Notes: generated by a model not told the origin, from the letters alone. Counted from the first letter of the stretch, positions 1 through 9,280 are shown. The stretch: DNA of 64,000 nucleotides from Xenophilus aerolatus (GCA_029968055.1 JASCNX010000001.1:1612001-1676000); one strand, 5' to 3'. A program made the numbers and translations.

Positions 1-150
1 ACGCTCGCCGATCCGGCATTGCAAGCGAGGCTGGCCGAACTCGGCGTCGAGCCCCCGCCCGTCGCGCCTGGGAAGGTCAAGGCCTATGTCGCGGCCGAGG
101 GCAAGCGCTGGGGCGACCTGATCAAGCGAAGCGGCGCCAAGCTGGATTGA
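1..150 (+). CDS. Bug-family (TctC-like) tricarboxylate transport binding protein, C-terminal end
   Basis: The window opens inside a gene; only the last 49 codons are present, ending at a TGA at 148-150. The visible end (LGVEPPPVAPGKVKAYVAAE, then KRWGDLIKRSGAKLD) has the typical closing pattern of Bug/TctC periplasmic binding proteins, in which a W-x-x-L/V-I-K-x-x-G-x-K-x-x motif ends the chain. These proteins deliver organic acids to tripartite tricarboxylate transporters or act as orphan sensors. It lies 37 bases upstream of the alpha-hydroxy-acid oxidase on the same strand and may share its transcript. Substrate cannot be inferred from this fragment. Confidence 0.75.
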   Translation, partial: TLADPALQARLAELGVEPPPVAPGKVKAYVAAEGKRWGDLIKRSGAKLD

Positions 151-187
151 AGCAGTTGACCCGGGTACCGGGCTCGAAGATGACCCC

Positions 188-1486
188 ATGAGTTCAGCCG
201 TTCTGTCCCGTGTCTACTCGCTGGACGACTTTCAGGCCAGGGCGCGGCGATTCCTGCCGCGGCCCGTGTACGAGTACGTGGCCGGCGGAACGGAAGATCT
301 CGCCACGCTGGCGGAAAACCGGTCGATCTTCCAACGTTACGCGCTGGTGCCGCGGCTCATGCGCGACGTTTCGAAGCGCAGCCTGCAGACGCGCCTGTTC
401 GATGAAACATGGCAGGCGCCGTTCGGGATCGCACCCATGGGACTCAGCGCCCTCTCCGGCTATCGCGGCGACCTGAGGCTGGCCAGTGCGGCGCGGGCCG
501 CCGGCATCCCGATGATCGTGAGCGGGACCTCGACGATCCGGATGGAAGATGCGATTGCGCAGAATCCCGACGCCTGGTTCCAGGCCTATGTGCCGGGGGA
601 CATGGAGCGCACGCTGCCGCTGCTCGAACGCGCACGCCGCGCCGACTTCAAGACCCTGGTGCTGACGGTGGACACCTTCATCGGCGCCAGCAGGGCGAAC
701 CAGACGCGCGCCGGCTTCAGCACGCCCTTGCGTCCGGGGCCGCGGCTGGCCTGGGACGGATTGACGCATCCGCGCTGGCTGCTGTCCGTGTTCCTGCGCA
801 CGCTGGTGTGCCACGGCATGCCCCACTTCGAGAACTCTTTCGCGACGCGCGGGGCGCCGATCGTTTCGTCGCGCGCGCAACGCGATCATGCGCCCAAGGA
901 CCACCTGGACTGGGGGCGCATTGCGGCCATCCGCAAGCAGTGGCCGGGACGACTCATCGTCAAGGGCGTGCTGCACCCGGGCGACTGCGCGGCTGCACGG
1001 GACGCCGGCGCCGACGGCCTTATCGTCTCCAACCACGGCGGCCGCCAGCTGGACGGCAGCCCGTCACCGATGCGGATGCTGCCGGCGATCCTCGAACACC
1101 TGGGCCGTTCCGGCCCGCGGATCCCCGTCATGCTCGACAGCGGCTTTCGCCGCGGCACCGATGTGCTGAAGGCGCTGGCGCTCGGCGCGAGCTTCGTGTT
1201 CGTGGGGCGCCCGTTCAATTTTGCGTGCTCGGTGGCCGGTGAACCGGGCGTGGCGCATGCGATCGGCCTGCTGCACCAGGAGGTCCGCCGCGGCCTGGGG
1301 ATGATGGGCTATTCGAACGTGGCGCAGCTGTCGCACGCCTTGAGCGATGGCGCGATGATCGACCTGGCCGGCGCTGCGCCAGGCGCCATGCTTCATCGCC
1401 CGACATCGGTGGCCGGTGGCGGCAGCATGAAGGGTGTCCCGGTCTGCCCGGGCGGATGGGCGGTCGTCGAGGGGGCGCACCGATGA
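188..1486 (+). CDS. FMN-dependent alpha-hydroxy-acid dehydrogenase/oxidase (LldD/glycolate oxidase family)
   Basis: A 432-residue protein of the family that oxidises L-lactate, glycolate, mandelate or similar 2-hydroxy acids to 2-oxo acids with FMN. The N-terminal region has the PVYEYVAGGTED start of the barrel, APMGLSALSG follows near residue 80, and the catalytic signature SNHGGRQLD lies at residues 281-289 with the active-site His at 283. The C-terminal DSGFRRGTDVLKALALGA and VGRPF segments form the FMN-phosphate site. There is no signal peptide. Length is somewhat above the usual 380-400, with an insertion around residues 195-230. Its stop overlaps the next ATG (ATGA), so it is probably co-translated with the solute-binding protein. 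The exact 2-hydroxy acid is unknown. Confidence 0.88.
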   Translation: MSSAVLSRVYSLDDFQARARRFLPRPVYEYVAGGTEDLATLAENRSIFQRYALVPRLMRDVSKRSLQTRLFDETWQAPFGIAPMGLSALSGYRGDLRLASAARAAGIPMIVSGTSTIRMEDAIAQNPDAWFQAYVPGDMERTLPLLERARRADFKTLVLTVDTFIGASRANQTRAGFSTPLRPGPRLAWDGLTHPRWLLSVFLRTLVCHGMPHFENSFATRGAPIVSSRAQRDHAPKDHLDWGRIAAIRKQWPGRLIVKGVLHPGDCAAARDAGADGLIVSNHGGRQLDGSPSPMRMLPAILEHLGRSGPRIPVMLDSGFRRGTDVLKALALGASFVFVGRPFNFACSVAGEPGVAHAIGLLHQEVRRGLGMMGYSNVAQLSHALSDGAMIDLAGAAPGAMLHRPTSVAGGGSMKGVPVCPGGWAVVEGAHR

Positions 1487-2235
1487 GCGTGGTCATGCCT
1501 GCCGCAACGGACGCTGAGCGCCAGGCGCTGGCGCCCACCGGCGTCCTGCGGGTCGGCTTGTATTCCGGCAGCCCGACGTCGTATCTGGAGGCGGGCGGAG
1601 GCAATCCGGTGCGAGGGGTCGGCTACCTGCTCGGGCGCGAACTGGCGCGATCGCTGGCCGTGCCGGTCGAGCCGGTCGTCCATCCCCGAAACGCAGAACT
1701 GCTGAAAGCGGTCGGGGCCGACGACGTCGACGTGGTGTTCACCAACGCCACCGGCGAGCGGGCCAAGTACATCCATTTCTCGGATGCGCTGCTCACGCTC
1801 GACAAGGGCGTGCTGGTTCCCATGGCATCTGCCGCCCGCGCCATCGACGACGTGACGGTCGAGGGACGTCGGATCGGGTTCAGTGCGGGGAGTTCGACCG
1901 CGGCTGAATTCGGGCGGCTCTACGGCAATCCGACCCTGGTCGCGGTGGAGTCGCTCGCCGATGCTGCCGCCATGCTGGCCGCCTCTTCGCTCGATGGCTT
2001 TGCCACGAACAAGGCGATCCTGTTCCAACTCGCCGAGGCGATGGGCGCGGCGCGCATCCTGGAGGGCGCCTGGGGCGTCGAACACCTTGCGCTGGGCATC
2101 CCGATCACGCGTGGTGCCGGCCTGCCCTACCTCCAACGATTCGCGGCATGGGCTGCGCAGAGCGGGGCCTTGGGCGACGCGGTTGCCCGATCGGGCCTGC
2201 AAGGCGTGAGGCCGTATTCGAAAGACCCGCTGTGA
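1483..2235 (+). CDS. Family 3 solute-binding protein, apparently without signal peptide
   Basis: The 250-residue protein starts at the ATG overlapping the previous stop (ATGA); a longer reading frame exists upstream but the overlap decides the start. It has the two-lobe pattern of amino-acid-type periplasmic binding proteins: GVLRVGLYSGSPTSYLE at the front, GRELARSLAVPVEPV, DVVFTNATGERA, and a second lobe with IGFSAGSSTAAEF. Unusually no hydrophobic signal sequence precedes the domain, so it may be cytoplasmic, act as a ligand sensor, or use a start I cannot identify. No permease or ATPase lies beside it. The coupling to an alpha-hydroxy-acid oxidase suggests both handle the same compound. 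Confidence 0.75.
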   Translation: MSVVMPAATDAERQALAPTGVLRVGLYSGSPTSYLEAGGGNPVRGVGYLLGRELARSLAVPVEPVVHPRNAELLKAVGADDVDVVFTNATGERAKYIHFSDALLTLDKGVLVPMASAARAIDDVTVEGRRIGFSAGSSTAAEFGRLYGNPTLVAVESLADAAAMLAASSLDGFATNKAILFQLAEAMGAARILEGAWGVEHLALGIPITRGAGLPYLQRFAAWAAQSGALGDAVARSGLQGVRPYSKDPL

Positions 2236-2250
2236 AGAGGCAACAGGTTC

Positions 2251-3183
2251 TCAACGCGCACGCACCCGGCGCGTCAGGGCGGCCGAGCGTTTGGTGAACT
2301 CCTCGGCCACGCTGGCCAGCATGTGTTCGAACTGCCGGGTGATGAGCGAGGTGGGGCGCGAGCTGCTGACCAGAGTCCGCGGACGGGTCTGAATCGACGG
2401 CTTGAACTGCCGTATGACGAGTTGCGGGAAGGCCCCCATGAGGAGCGGGAACGGGTCGACGAGCGCCACGCCCGCACCAGCCTGTGCCAGCGCATAGGCC
2501 GAGAAGGTCTGGTTCACGGTGAAGGTGATGCGGCCATGGGTGTTGCGCTTGCGCAGTGCCTCGCGCACGGCCCAGCCCAGGCGCGTGTCCTCGGCAAAGG
2601 AGATCAGCACCTCCTGCTCCAGGTCGGCGGCAGTGACCGACTGCAGGGCCGCGAGTCGATGGTCTGCCGGCATCGCGCAACCGAGGTCCGCTGAGCACAG
2701 TTCGACCGCCTCCATATCGGTCCCGCCTTCGGGCACGTCGATGACGCCCAGATCGACCTGGTGGTTGGTGATCGACTCCAGCACCTGGCGCGTGGACTGT
2801 GCGCGCAGGTCCACGCTGACCTTGGGATACACCGCACTGAAGCGGCTGATCGCGGCAGCCACGATGGTGGCCGACAGCGACGCGACGCTGGCGATCGTGA
2901 GCGAGCCGGAATGCCCGCTGCGGATCTCGTCCGTCAGCTGCTGCACCGCGTCGACCTGGCCGAAGAGGCGCTCCACCTGTGGCAGCAGGGTCTGCGCCTC
3001 GGGCGTGATCACCAGCCGCCCCTTGATGCGCTGGAAGAGGCTCAGGCCCATTTCCTCTTCCAGCAGGTGGACGGTGCGCGTGACCGCGGGCTGCGAGATG
3101 TGCAAGAGCCGCGCGGCGCCCGACACGCTTCCGGTCTTGACGACCGCGCGGAACACGGCCAGGTGCCTCACATTGACGTTCAT
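2251..3183 (-). CDS. LysR-family transcriptional regulator
   Basis: A 310-residue regulator with a classic N-terminal winged helix (VRHLAVFRAVVKTGSVSGAA, then HISQPAVTRTVHLLEEEMG and LFQRIKGRLVITPEA) followed by a periplasmic-binding-like effector domain. It is divergent from the aldehyde dehydrogenase at 3299, with 115 bases between the starts, so it most likely controls the catabolic operon 3299-12876. It runs convergently with the solute-binding protein ending at 2235, leaving only 15 bases between them. Effector ligand unknown; the family is certain. Confidence 0.93.
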   Translation of the reverse strand: MNVNVRHLAVFRAVVKTGSVSGAARLLHISQPAVTRTVHLLEEEMGLSLFQRIKGRLVITPEAQTLLPQVERLFGQVDAVQQLTDEIRSGHSGSLTIASVASLSATIVAAAISRFSAVYPKVSVDLRAQSTRQVLESITNHQVDLGVIDVPEGGTDMEAVELCSADLGCAMPADHRLAALQSVTAADLEQEVLISFAEDTRLGWAVREALRKRNTHGRITFTVNQTFSAYALAQAGAGVALVDPFPLLMGAFPQLVIRQFKPSIQTRPRTLVSSSRPTSLITRQFEHMLASVAEEFTKRSAALTRRVRAR

Positions 3184-3298
3184 ACCTATAACTTCATGTT
3201 GCCGCCATCTTGCAAGAATTGTATTGGACCTGATACCTGCGCATTCCTAAACTGCGCCCGAAGTCATCCAACCGACACACACCTTCAAGGCACTCGAC
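3184..3298. promoter_or_regulatory. Divergent promoter region between LysR gene and catabolic operon
   Basis: This 115-base gap separates the start codons of the LysR regulator (minus) and the aldehyde dehydrogenase (plus). It is more AT-rich than the flanking genes (for example GCAAGAATTGTATTGG near 3213), as expected for overlapping promoters and a LysR operator. I cannot name a single operator with certainty. Confidence 0.5.
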
Positions 3299-4792
3299 AT
3301 GAATGTCAGCACCAGCGGTTCGTGGGCCGATCGCGCCCGCCAGCTTTCCATCGAAGGCCGCGCCTTCATCGACGGCAGCTACCGTGCCGCCTTGTCCGGC
3401 AAGACCTTTGCCAACGTCAACCCGGCGACGGGTCGGGTCCTGACCGAGGTGGCTGCCTGCGACGCGGAGGACGTGGAACTGGCCGTGCGTTCCGCACGCC
3501 AGGCCTTCGAATCGGGGGTGTGGGCGCGCATGGCGCCGGTGGAGCGCAAACGCATCCTGCTGAAGTTCTCGGAACTCATGAGCACCCACCGGGAAGAGCT
3601 GGCCCTGCTCGAATCCCTGGATGTGGGCAAGCCCATCACCAACGCGCTCAACGGTGACCTGCCCAGCGCCATCGGCTGCATCCAGTGGTACGCCGAAGCC
3701 ATCGACAAGCTCTACGGCGAGGTGGCGCCCACCGCCCCCGACCTGACCGCGATGGTGGTGCGCGAACCCATCGGCGTGGTCGCCGCGGTGGTTCCCTGGA
3801 ACTACCCGCTGTCGATGGCCTCGTGGAAGCTGGGGCCGGCGCTGGCCGCAGGCAATTCGGTGATCCTCAAGCCCGCCGAGCAGTCGCCGCTGACTGCGAT
3901 CCGCATCGCGGCGCTGGGGATGGAGGCCGGCCTGCCGCCGGGCGTGCTCAACGTGGTGCCGGGCTTCGGCGAAACCGCCGGGCAGGCGCTGGGCCGCCAC
4001 ATGGATGTGGACGCGGTGGGCTTCACCGGGTCGACGGAAGTAGGCAAGCTGTTCATGCGCTACTCGGGCGAATCGAACATCAAGCGCATCGGCCTGGAGT
4101 GTGGCGGCAAGAGCCCGCACATCGTGCTCGCCGACTGCGATGACCTCGATGGCGCGGCGCGTGCGGTGGCGGCCGGCATCTTCGGCAACGTGGGCCAGGT
4201 CTGCAACGCCGGCTCGCGCCTGATCGTGGAGGAGCCGATCCGCGACGCGCTGCTCGAAAGGGTCGTGGCCATCGCCCGCGAACTGAAGCCCGGCGACCCG
4301 CTCGACCCCGCAACGCGCCTGGGTGCCATCGTCAGCAGCGCGCAGCTGTCGAGCGTGCTGCAGCATGTGCAACGGGGCAAGGACGAAGGCGCACGCGTGC
4401 TCACCGGCGGCGAACGCGTGCTCGCCGAAACCGGCGGCTTCTTCATGGCCCCCACCGTGTTCGACCGCGTCGACAACGGCATGCGCCTGGCGCAGGAAGA
4501 GATCTTCGGCCCGGTTCTTGCGACCATCACGGTCGATGGTCTGGACCAGGCGCTGGCAGTTGCCAACAACACCATCTACGGCCTGGCTGCCGGCATCTGG
4601 ACCCGCGACATCCGCAAGGCCCAGAAAGCCAGCAAGGCGTTGCGCGCCGGTGTGGTGTGGATCAACTGCTTCGACAAGGGCAACATGTCCGCCCCCTTCG
4701 GCGGCTTCAAGCAGTCCGGCTTCGGCCGCGACAAGTCGATGCACGCCTTCGACAAGTACATGGATTGGAAAGCCGTCTGGACGGCCGCCTGA
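3299..4792 (+). CDS. NAD(P)-dependent aldehyde dehydrogenase
   Basis: A 497-residue cytosolic aldehyde dehydrogenase of full family length. The cofactor region includes VVPWNYPLSMASWKLGPALA and GFTGSTEVGK; the general base is Glu267 in LECGGKSPH and the nucleophile is Cys302 in GQVCNAGSR, the classic spacing. The C-terminal GGFKQSGFGRDKSMHAFDKY segment is typical of gamma-glutamyl-aminobutyraldehyde (PuuC) and betaine-aldehyde types. It is the first gene of a long operon that includes a polyamine-type ABC importer, which fits oxidation of an amine-derived aldehyde, but the true substrate is inferred only. Confidence 0.9.
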   Translation: MNVSTSGSWADRARQLSIEGRAFIDGSYRAALSGKTFANVNPATGRVLTEVAACDAEDVELAVRSARQAFESGVWARMAPVERKRILLKFSELMSTHREELALLESLDVGKPITNALNGDLPSAIGCIQWYAEAIDKLYGEVAPTAPDLTAMVVREPIGVVAAVVPWNYPLSMASWKLGPALAAGNSVILKPAEQSPLTAIRIAALGMEAGLPPGVLNVVPGFGETAGQALGRHMDVDAVGFTGSTEVGKLFMRYSGESNIKRIGLECGGKSPHIVLADCDDLDGAARAVAAGIFGNVGQVCNAGSRLIVEEPIRDALLERVVAIARELKPGDPLDPATRLGAIVSSAQLSSVLQHVQRGKDEGARVLTGGERVLAETGGFFMAPTVFDRVDNGMRLAQEEIFGPVLATITVDGLDQALAVANNTIYGLAAGIWTRDIRKAQKASKALRAGVVWINCFDKGNMSAPFGGFKQSGFGRDKSMHAFDKYMDWKAVWTAA

Positions 4793-4843
4793 CCCGGTTC
4801 CCTTCCTTCCCTCCCTCCCTTTGCCAACCCCCCGGAGATGTCT

Positions 4844-5896
4844 ATGACTGCGAAACACCTTCCTGGTACCAGCACCAGGCGTCGCTTCCTTGGAGCCACC
4901 GGCGCGCTGGCGGCCGCGGTCTCGCTGCCGGGCCGCGCGGCCGCGGCCGGGCCGCTGGTCGTCACCTGCTGGGGCGGCGCCTACGAGAAGGGCATCCGCG
5001 ACGTGTTTGCCGATCCCTTCACGAAGGAGACCGGCATTCCCGTCACGCTGGTCAACAACGCCGACCTCACGAAGATGAAGGTCCAGGTGGACAGCAGGAA
5101 CGTGCAGTGGGACGTGTTCGACAGCATCGGCCCGCAGATCACCGCCGGCGCCAAGCAAGGCCTGTGGGAAGACATCGACAAGAGCGTCGTCGACACCGCC
5201 GACCTCGTCTCGCCCGGCGGCAACAGCTACGTCGGCACGTATTTCTACGGTGGCGGCATCGCCTGGAATCCGACACGCTTCCCCGAAGGCAAGCGGCCCA
5301 TGACCTTCAAGGACTTCTGGGACGTCAAGCAGTTCCCCGGCCGCCGCGGCCTGCGCACGCGCATTCCGGAAGCGTTGGAGATGGCCCTGGTCGCCGACGG
5401 CGTGGCCCCGGACAAGCTCTACCCGCTGGACGTGGAGCGCGGCTTCAAGGCACTCGACCGCATCAAGCCCCACGTCAAGAAGTGGATCGAGACCACGCCC
5501 GAAACCGTGAGCCTGCTCACGAGCAACGAGATCGACTTCTCGTTCACCTACCTCAGCCGGATCATCCCTGCGCAGAAGGCCGGCAGCGCGGTGGAGATGT
5601 CTCGCGCACAGACCATCAACAGCCTCGAGTACCTGGCCGTGCCCAAGCATTCGAAGAACCGCGAAGCGGCCATGCGCTACATCGCGTTCTGCCTGCGTCC
5701 CGACCGCCAGGCGGCCTTCGCCAACCTGCTGTACTTCGCGCCCAACTCGAAGAAGGCGCAGGCGCTCGTCCAGCCCGAGGCGCGCCAGTACATGCCGGAC
5801 GCCACGAACCCTGCCAACGTGATCGTCAACGACGCCTGGTGGGGCGACAACTTCGACGTGCTGCAGAAGCGCTTCACCGAGTGGATGCTGACCTGA
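4844..5896 (+). CDS. PotD/PotF-type ABC transporter periplasmic binding protein with Tat signal
   Basis: Two in-frame ATGs exist (4838 and 4844); the second has a sensible CGGAG ribosome site six bases upstream and is chosen, giving 350 residues. The N-terminus has a twin-arginine signal (STRRRFLGATGALAAAV, then an AAA cleavage region). The mature part begins LVVTCWGGAYEKGIRDVF, as in spermidine/putrescine-type binding proteins, and carries WDVFDSIGPQI and late YLAVPKHSKNREAA segments. It precedes two permeases and, further down, an ATPase. Polyamine-type family membership is clear; the actual ligand could be another cation or organic acid. Confidence 0.88.
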   Translation: MTAKHLPGTSTRRRFLGATGALAAAVSLPGRAAAAGPLVVTCWGGAYEKGIRDVFADPFTKETGIPVTLVNNADLTKMKVQVDSRNVQWDVFDSIGPQITAGAKQGLWEDIDKSVVDTADLVSPGGNSYVGTYFYGGGIAWNPTRFPEGKRPMTFKDFWDVKQFPGRRGLRTRIPEALEMALVADGVAPDKLYPLDVERGFKALDRIKPHVKKWIETTPETVSLLTSNEIDFSFTYLSRIIPAQKAGSAVEMSRAQTINSLEYLAVPKHSKNREAAMRYIAFCLRPDRQAAFANLLYFAPNSKKAQALVQPEARQYMPDATNPANVIVNDAWWGDNFDVLQKRFTEWMLT

Positions 5897-5917
5897 TCCA
5901 CAAGGGTTGATGGCTCG

Positions 5918-6757
5918 ATGATCCACGCGCTCGCTCCCCGCACGGTGGTCCTGCTCCTCGTGCCGGTGCTGGTCCTGCTGCTGGCGATGTTCGCCTACCC
6001 GCTGGGCCTGGTGCTGTGGACGAGCCTTCACGACGCCACGGGGCAGTGGTCGTTCGAAGCGTATGCCCGGCTGTCTTCCAGCACGCTGTTCTACCGCGTG
6101 CTGCTGAACACGCTGGAGATCAGCGGCTGGTCCACGCTGGCCAGCCTGGTACTGGGCTACGTGATCGCGTTGCACCTGGCCCGGCTGCCGCCGGCCCGGC
6201 GCACGCTGTACCTGGTGATGGTGATGCTGCCCTTCTGGACCAGCATCCTGGTCAAGAGCTTTGCCTTCTCCATCGTGCTGGGCGAGCAGGGCCTGATCAA
6301 CCGGGGCCTGGTCGCCGCCTTCGGCGAGGCGGCGCGCTCGGAGCTGATCTTCAACCGCACCGGGGTGGTCCTGGGCATGACGAACTTCCTGCTGCCTTTC
6401 GTGGTGCTGCCCGTGCTGGCCAGCCTGCTGGCCCAGAACCAGAGCCTGTACCGCGTTGCGCAGATCATGGGCGCCGGCCCGCTGCGCGTGTTCTGGTCGA
6501 TCACGCTGCCACTGTCGCTGCCCGGCGCGATGGCTGGCGCGCTGATGGCCCTCACCCTGTCCACCGGCATGTACATCACGCCGGCGCTGCTTGGGGGGCG
6601 CAAGGAAATGATGATGGCCAACCTGGTCGACTTCTACACGCGGCAGACGCTGGACTGGGCCATGGCTTCGGCCATCGCGATCCTGCTGCTGTTGATGTCG
6701 GCGGTGCTGATCGCACTCATGCTCAAGGCCCGTGGCCAGGAAGGTGTCACCGTATGA
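5918..6757 (+). CDS. PotB-type ABC transporter permease
   Basis: A 279-residue inner-membrane protein with about six hydrophobic segments, starting VVLLLVPVLVLLLAMFAYPLGLVLW. It has the binding-protein-dependent permease (EAA) loop around AQIMGAGPLRVFWSITLPLSLPG, which contacts the ATPase. It follows the binding protein by 21 bases and its TGA overlaps the ATG of the second permease (ATGA at 6754). The two permeases are therefore expected to be made in equal amounts and to form a heterodimeric channel. Confidence 0.9.
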   Translation: MIHALAPRTVVLLLVPVLVLLLAMFAYPLGLVLWTSLHDATGQWSFEAYARLSSSTLFYRVLLNTLEISGWSTLASLVLGYVIALHLARLPPARRTLYLVMVMLPFWTSILVKSFAFSIVLGEQGLINRGLVAAFGEAARSELIFNRTGVVLGMTNFLLPFVVLPVLASLLAQNQSLYRVAQIMGAGPLRVFWSITLPLSLPGAMAGALMALTLSTGMYITPALLGGRKEMMMANLVDFYTRQTLDWAMASAIAILLLLMSAVLIALMLKARGQEGVTV

Positions 6758-7605
6758 GCAAGGGCGAGTCGGCCGCCGGCGCCGCAGCGGCGACCCGGGC
6801 GCAGCGGGCCTGGCGAGGCGCGGGCAGCATGGCCGCATGGGCTGGCTACCTGTTCCTGGTGATCCCCAGCCTGATCGTCATTCCGATCTCGCTCAACGGC
6901 ACCCAGGAGCTGCAGTTCCCGCCGCAGGCGCTGTCGCTGCAGCTCTATGCGCAGTTCTTCACCGAGCGCGCCTGGTGGGGCGCGGCCGTGCAGAGCGCCT
7001 GGGTGGGTGCGATCACCGCCGCGCTGTCGCTGCTGATCGCGCTGCCAGCGGCGTATGCGCTGTCGCGCACCGACTGGCGCCTCAAGCGCGTGCTCGAGGT
7101 GGGCTTCATGAGTCCCATGCTGGTGCCCGTCATCGTGCTGGGCCTGGGGATGTACATCCACCTGTCGGCCCTGCGCATGGTGGACACCACCTTCGGCATC
7201 GTCCTGGCGCACGTGGTGCTGGTGCTCCCGTACACCTTCATCAGCCTGATGGCGGGCCTGCGCCAGACCGACCCGGCACTCGAGACGGTCGCCATGCTCA
7301 TGGGCGCCAGCCGGCTGCGCATCATCGTCGAGGTGGTGCTGCCGCAGATCTACGGGCCGATCCTCGTGGGCACCCTGTTCGCGTTCCTGATCTCGTTCGA
7401 CGAAGTGGTGGTGGCCTATTTCCTCACCGGCCCGGCCACCCAGACCCTGCCCGTCAAGATGTACAGCGCCATCAAGTGGGAGGTGTCCCCGGTGCTGGCC
7501 GCCGTGTCGACGCTGCTCACCCTCCTGTCGCTGGCTACCTGCCTGGCGATCTCGGCCCTCCAGCGGCGCGCTGAACGCGCAGCGCGCGAACGACCAACCC
7601 CTTGA
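6754..7605 (+). CDS. PotC-type ABC transporter permease
   Basis: A 283-residue permease beginning at the ATG that overlaps the previous stop. It has a short polar Ala-rich N-terminus, a first membrane span (GYLFLVIPSLIVIPISLNG) and the EAA motif AMLMGASRLRIIVEVVLPQIYGP. The closing part FLISFDEVVVAYFLTGP is typical of PotC/YdcV-like subunits. Pairs with the permease at 5918 and the ATPase at 10868, although a CoA ligase and an oxidoreductase lie between, tying transport and metabolism into one transcript. Confidence 0.9.
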   Translation: MSKGESAAGAAAATRAQRAWRGAGSMAAWAGYLFLVIPSLIVIPISLNGTQELQFPPQALSLQLYAQFFTERAWWGAAVQSAWVGAITAALSLLIALPAAYALSRTDWRLKRVLEVGFMSPMLVPVIVLGLGMYIHLSALRMVDTTFGIVLAHVVLVLPYTFISLMAGLRQTDPALETVAMLMGASRLRIIVEVVLPQIYGPILVGTLFAFLISFDEVVVAYFLTGPATQTLPVKMYSAIKWEVSPVLAAVSTLLTLLSLATCLAISALQRRAERAARERPTP

Positions 7606-7618
7606 CCCGGAATCCCTC

Positions 7619-9280
7619 ATGTCACGATCCAGCACCCTGGGCGTGGGCACCCGCACGCCCGAAGAACGCCGCCGACTCATCGAGGCCGAGCCCCTGCCCG
7701 CCAATCTGCTCGCCCTGCTGAGCGCCGCCGCCGACGAGATGGAGGAGGCCACGCTGTGGAACTTCTTCGAGCACGGGCAGGCGATGAGCTACCGCGCGGT
7801 CCACACCCAGGTGCTGCGGCTGGCCGCGGGCCTGCAGCAGCTGGGCATCGGCAAGGGCACGCACGTGGCCGTGATGCTCCCGAACATTCCCGCCTTTCCG
7901 CTGACCTGGCTGGCGCTGGGCGCGCTCGGCGCGGTGATGGTGCCCGTCAACGTGGGCTACCAGAAGCGCGAACTCTGCTACGTGCTCAACGACAGCGGCG
8001 CCACCTTCCTCGTGACCGACCACGAGCGATGGCCCATCGTGCAAGCAGCGCGCGCCGATGGCGACATTCGCCTGGAAAGCACCGCCTGCGTGGTCTTCGG
8101 TGGCCGGGACGACGCCGAAGCGAGCGATTGGGACGCCCTGGCGGCATCGACCGCCACGCCCCGGCTGCCCGAAGTGGGCCCGGACGACCTGCTCAACATC
8201 CAGTACACCTCGGGCACCACCGGCTTTCCGAAGGGCTGCATGCTGACCCAGCGGTACTGGCTGGTCAGCGGCAAGGTCAACGCCTTCCGAGACGACCGCC
8301 GCTACCGCCGGATCCTGGCGTCGACCCCGTTCTACTACATGGATCCACAGTGGCTGCTGCTGATGGCCATCTACCAGCGCGCCACCCTGTTCGTCGCCGC
8401 CAAGCAGAGCGCTTCGCGCTTCACCGGATGGCTGCGGCAGCACGCCATCGAGTTCTGCCTCTTCCCCTACGTGGTGTTCAAGCAGCCGGAAACGGCGGAC
8501 GACGCGGTGCCCTCGGTGATCCGCGGCAACATCTACGGCGCACCCAAGGCGGTGCACCCGCTCATCGAGCAGCGCTTCGACTTCTGCGCGCGCGAGGCCT
8601 TCGGCATGACCGAGGTGGGTTCGGCCATGTTCATGCCCATCGAGGCGACGGACATGGTCGGCTCGGGCTCGTGCGGCATTCCATCGCCCTTTCGCGAGTG
8701 CCGCATCGTCGACGAGCAGGGCAAGGATGTGCTTGCGGGCGAGATCGGCGAGCTGCTGGTGCGCGGGCCGGGCATCCTGCTGGGCTACTACAACAAGCCC
8801 GAGGCCACCGCCGAGGCGTTGCGCGGCGGGTGGTTCCACACGGGCGACCTCTTCCGCCAGGACGAGCGCGGCTACTACTACATCGTCGGCCGTGCCAAGG
8901 ACATGATCCGGCGCAGCGCCGAGAACATCGCCGCGCGCGAGGTGGAGGCCGTGATGAACAGCGCGCCGGCGGTGCTGGAGTCCGCGGCCGTGGGCGTGCC
9001 CGACGAGATGCGCGGCGAAGAGGTCAAGGCCTTCCTGGTGCTGCGCGAAGGCCTGGAGCCGACGGAGGAGATCCTGCGCCAGGTGATCGCCACCTGCGAA
9101 GAGGGGCTGGCGCGCTTCAAGGTGCCTCGCTACTACAGCTTCCGCCACAGCCTGCCCAAGACACCCTCGCTGAAGATCGCCAAGCAGTTGCTCAAGCAGG
9201 ACATCGCGGTCCACGGCGATGCCACCTTCGACCGCGTCGCCAACGCATGGACAGCGCCGGAGCGCGAGGCCGCCCGATGA
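7619..9280 (+). CDS. AMP-forming acyl-CoA ligase (ANL superfamily)
   Basis: A 553-residue adenylate-forming enzyme that should activate a carboxylate with ATP and CoA. The P-loop YTSGTTGFPKGC lies near residues 195-206, the A5-type FGMTEVGSAMF segment follows around 325, and the hinge/C-terminal domain has HTGDLFRQDERGYYYIVGRAKDMI. The C-terminal catalytic Lys lies in SLPKTPSLKIAK. It begins 13 bases after the permease and its TGA overlaps the next ATG. It resembles crotonobetaine/carnitine- or long-chain-type CoA ligases, but the acid is not determined. Confidence 0.88.
   Translation: MSRSSTLGVGTRTPEERRRLIEAEPLPANLLALLSAAADEMEEATLWNFFEHGQAMSYRAVHTQVLRLAAGLQQLGIGKGTHVAVMLPNIPAFPLTWLALGALGAVMVPVNVGYQKRELCYVLNDSGATFLVTDHERWPIVQAARADGDIRLESTACVVFGGRDDAEASDWDALAASTATPRLPEVGPDDLLNIQYTSGTTGFPKGCMLTQRYWLVSGKVNAFRDDRRYRRILASTPFYYMDPQWLLLMAIYQRATLFVAAKQSASRFTGWLRQHAIEFCLFPYVVFKQPETADDAVPSVIRGNIYGAPKAVHPLIEQRFDFCAREAFGMTEVGSAMFMPIEATDMVGSGSCGIPSPFRECRIVDEQGKDVLAGEIGELLVRGPGILLGYYNKPEATAEALRGGWFHTGDLFRQDERGYYYIVGRAKDMIRRSAENIAAREVEAVMNSAPAVLESAAVGVPDEMRGEEVKAFLVLREGLEPTEEILRQVIATCEEGLARFKVPRYYSFRHSLPKTPSLKIAKQLLKQDIAVHGDATFDRVANAWTAPEREAAR

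Noticed and set aside
3194-6838. Very long open frame on the minus strand across the aldehyde dehydrogenase and transporter genes
   Set aside because: It lies opposite genes with full conserved motifs, has biased Arg/Ala/His/Gln-rich composition typical of antisense frames in GC-rich DNA, and shows no domain.
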